Under the pieces are notes generated by a model that made no database searches, was not told where the DNA came from, and saw only the letters and a list, made by a program, of their open reading frames with translations. Shown in pieces: positions 13,341-15,166 of a stretch of DNA of 15,166 nucleotides. The stretch is from Verrucomicrobiaceae bacterium (GTDB lineage: Bacteria > Verrucomicrobiota > Verrucomicrobiae > Verrucomicrobiales > Akkermansiaceae): positions 1 through 15,166 of the forward strand of contig CANBTO010000054.1 in the NCBI GenBank assembly GCA_947372405.1, given 5' to 3'. The first letter of the stretch is position 1, and each line of letters opens with the position of its first letter. A program made the translations under genes and the position numbers.

Positions 13341-14914
13341 AACGCCCCGCACGGTTTCCGCTACTCGCAAAGGTGTTAGGCTGGCTGGTCCTCCACTTGG
13401 TCATTCTCGGCGTGTCGTTTTTCCTGTTCGTGCGCTGGCAGCTGGGGCTTGGCTTGGATTCGCTAATCAGTGGTGCCGCGGGCGAAAGACTTGCTGATTT
13501 TGGTGACAACGTGGCGGCCCGCATCATTGATCTGCCTCCACGGAGCTGGAACGATGCGATCAAGTCGTTGGCGCAAGCGAAGAACCTCTCCGCTGCGGTT
13601 TTTGATCCCACATATCCCGATGAATTTCCCAGTCCCGTTCCACCGAACGTCGTGGAGCGAGCGCGTTCGTCCCTGCCGCCCCAGCATGTTGATACAGGAC
13701 CGCCGGGTGGTGGTCCTGGCCGCCCTCCGAGACAACGTTTCGACCCGCCAGATGACCGCCCGCCGCCGGATTTCGAGGACGATCCGGGTCCTCCGCAGGA
13801 ATTCAGGCCCGGACTAAAGGGCCGGCTTGACGGGGTTGCCGTTAAAACCCCGGCACTTTTGCCGAAAAGCCGCCCTGCGTTCCTGATGCGGGCAAACAAC
13901 GGCGACGGCTACTGGGCCGGTGTCCTGCTCCATCTGCCATCTGTTCGAGAAATGCCCCGGCGGCCGGTGATGCTTCTTTTGCGGGCGGAGCGCCTCGATG
14001 GCTCGGGCATGTTCTTCAACTTCAAGCCTTGGCTGTGGGGTGGAATCGCAGTGCTCCTGCTTAGCCTTGCCTTTTGGACTCCCTTTGTATGGGGAATCAC
14101 GCGCTATCTCCGACGACTGACGACGGCTGCGGACCTGATCTCGGCCGGCCGTTTCCATGTCTCGCTGCCTGCGCACGGGAATGATGAACTCGGCAATCTA
14201 GGCCGCACCATCGAATCAATGGCCGCAAGGCTAGATCACCTCGTTTCCGGCCAGAAAAGATTTCTCGGCGATGCCGCACATGAGTTGTGCGCGCCGCTCG
14301 CCCGCATCCGGACTGGGCTCGGCATTCTTGAAATGAAGCTGACTGGGGTTGATTCCGACGCGCTTTCCTCCATCGAAACCGACGTCGCGGAACTCGCCGC
14401 CCTTGTGAACGAAATTCTCGCGTTCTCGCGGGCCGGTAACCGCGCGCCCTCGCCGCGCCCGGTAGCGCTGGAGCCCCTGATGCGGCAAATCCTGGCCCGC
14501 GAAGCGGCGGACGTGGAGGCCGTTCTATCCATTCCTTCAGATCTAACAATCGATACCGATCCAGCCATGCTTGGAAGAGCGGTCGGCAACCTCATTCGCA
14601 ATGCGTCCGTCCACGCGGGGCCGCGCGCCAAGGTCGAGATTCATGCGGTGGAGACCAACGAGCGGGTTTCCATCAGTGTTTCCGACAACGGTCCCGGAGT
14701 GCCGCCGGATGAGCTGCCCCGCATTTTCGAACCGTTCTACAGGATTGACCGTTCACGTAGCCGGGATACCGGAGGAAGCGGTCTTGGCCTGGCCATTGTC
14801 CGGACCGCCATTGAAGCCTGTGGCGGCGAAACCGTTGCATCGCTGCCTGAAAACGGTGGGTTCACTGTCACGATCCACCTTCCCAGGCGATCGGTCGCTC
14901 CGGTTGTTGACTGA
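13337..14914 (+). CDS. Membrane sensor histidine kinase with Pro-rich periplasmic domain (525 aa)
   Basis: Sensor kinase partner of the regulator above, broadly CpxA-like in layout. TM1 is about 11-33, a periplasmic domain about 34-232, TM2 about 233-255, HAMP about 256-305, then the dimerisation/phospho-acceptor helix with His315 in DAAHELCAPLARIR. The usual HELRSPL/HELRTPL has become HELCAPL, with Cys318 in place of Arg. The ATP domain has the N-box around GNLIRNASVHA (417-427), DNGPGVP (450-456), FEPFYR (464-469) and GGSGLGLAI (479-487), so it should be active. Residues 114-158 of the sensor domain are rich in Pro, Asp and Gly (GPPGGGPGRPP, DPPDDRPPPDF), unlike CpxA and similar to linkers of the EF-hand proteins. 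The ATGA overlap implies coupled translation. The signal sensed is unknown; envelope, metal or calcium state would fit the neighbours. Confidence 0.9.
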   Translation: MKRPARFPLLAKVLGWLVLHLVILGVSFFLFVRWQLGLGLDSLISGAAGERLADFGDNVAARIIDLPPRSWNDAIKSLAQAKNLSAAVFDPTYPDEFPSPVPPNVVERARSSLPPQHVDTGPPGGGPGRPPRQRFDPPDDRPPPDFEDDPGPPQEFRPGLKGRLDGVAVKTPALLPKSRPAFLMRANNGDGYWAGVLLHLPSVREMPRRPVMLLLRAERLDGSGMFFNFKPWLWGGIAVLLLSLAFWTPFVWGITRYLRRLTTAADLISAGRFHVSLPAHGNDELGNLGRTIESMAARLDHLVSGQKRFLGDAAHELCAPLARIRTGLGILEMKLTGVDSDALSSIETDVAELAALVNEILAFSRAGNRAPSPRPVALEPLMRQILAREAADVEAVLSIPSDLTIDTDPAMLGRAVGNLIRNASVHAGPRAKVEIHAVETNERVSISVSDNGPGVPPDELPRIFEPFYRIDRSRSRDTGGSGLGLAIVRTAIEACGGETVASLPENGGFTVTIHLPRRSVAPVVD

Positions 14915-15085
14915 TGCTTGATGCGACAACTTGCAATCCGGTTTGCGCGACAAACTACGATAGAGGTAGTAGAACCAAGGAAGAATCGGGGGAGGGCGCC
15001 GGGCCTGTGATTGGTGTAACCAGCCGTTGGCACACGGTGTTTGGGGGCATGTGGGAAAAAACTTCAAATTTTTGATCGAAATGGG

Positions 15086-15142
15086 TTGACTGGAGGAGGT
15101 GCGGGGGAATAGCTTCGCGGGCCGCCACGAGCGAGGGCGGCC
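15086..15142 (+). promoter_or_regulatory. Putative strong promoter reading out of the window, followed by a hairpin
   Basis: TTGACT at 15086-15091 and TAGCTT at 15110-15115 are separated by 18 bp. An A/T-rich stretch at about 15056-15078 lies directly upstream like an UP element. GGCCGCC (15120-15126) and GGCGGCC (15136-15142) then form a 7-bp hairpin near the expected transcript start. An ATG occurs at 15153 but only 14 bases follow it. The downstream gene, possibly a stable RNA or a strongly expressed protein, is outside the window. Otherwise the 252-bp stretch 14915-15166 shows no gene and no clear terminator after the kinase. Confidence 0.4.
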
Positions 15143-15166
15143 GAGAGACAGGATGTCGATCGCGGT

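Noticed and set aside
13279..13899. Minus-strand open frame of 206 codons antisense to the kinase
   Set aside because: It overlaps the transmembrane, sensor and Pro-rich coding parts of the kinase; Gly/Ser-rich composition mirrors the Pro codons on the other strand.
1..15166. Recurrent GTTAG/CTAAC strings, considered as a possible basecalling or modification artefact
   Set aside because: The Leu codon CTA also occurs in other contexts (for example CTACCG, CTATGG, CTAGGC), and each instance gives sensible protein sequence, so ordinary codon use explains them.
1..15166. CRISPR arrays, transposon ends, tRNA or rRNA genes
   Set aside because: I saw no spacer-like regular repeats, no terminal inverted repeats with a transposase, and no cloverleaf or conserved rRNA stretches. 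The repeats present are within the YHYH protein and at the regulator site.

Overview
This 15.2 kb window reads as a GC-rich bacterial chromosome segment, most likely from Verrucomicrobiota. I infer this from the gene content: a huge secreted YHYH-domain protein, an aryl-type sulfatase with a C-terminal beta-sandwich tail, the C-terminal region of the YHYH protein beginning WRQTWYGTGVNSGNAADLADP (a tail type common in secreted verrucomicrobial proteins), proline-rich EF-hand proteins, and translation starts that mostly lack a clear Shine-Dalgarno. No tRNA, rRNA, insertion sequence, prophage gene or CRISPR array is visible. The taxonomic call is a recognition judgement, not a computed result.

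Layout. Positions 3-74 (+) hold the last 23 codons of an unidentified gene. 99-1088 (-) is a secreted alpha/beta hydrolase. 1251-1643 (+) is a small Hsp15-like S4 RNA-binding protein whose leader contains a perfect 8-bp inverted repeat. 1738-2877 (+) is a membrane-anchored alpha/beta hydrolase of the esterase/phospholipase type. These left-hand genes look like ordinary accessory or housekeeping genes.

The distinctive part is 2882-14914. Five secreted proteins run on the minus strand in the order: EF-hand protein A (11977-12447), EF-hand protein B (11345-11890), a 1679-residue double-YHYH protein (6205-11244), a natural fusion of an MbnP-like copper-protein domain to an MbnH/MauG-like di-heme domain (4396-6144), and an S1-family sulfatase (2882-4399) that overlaps the fusion by ATGA. 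Diverging from them across a 164-bp intergenic region is a two-component pair (12612-13340 response regulator, 13337-14914 histidine kinase, also overlapping by ATGA). That region carries three GTGT elements spaced exactly 11 bp apart, the pattern expected for a tandem site of an OmpR/PhoB-type regulator. The kinase's periplasmic sensor has a Pro/Asp/Gly-rich stretch that resembles the linkers of the EF-hand proteins.

My working hypothesis is that the two-component system controls an envelope or secreted metal-handling module. In it, the MbnP domain would be oxidised in cis at a Trp by the attached di-heme domain, and the YHYH protein and EF-hand proteins would supply further His-rich or Ca-binding surfaces. 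The fusion, the duplicated YHYH domains and the phased repeats are read directly from the sequence; the common function is inference. The right end (14915-15166) holds no gene but has a plausible strong + strand promoter directed out of the window.
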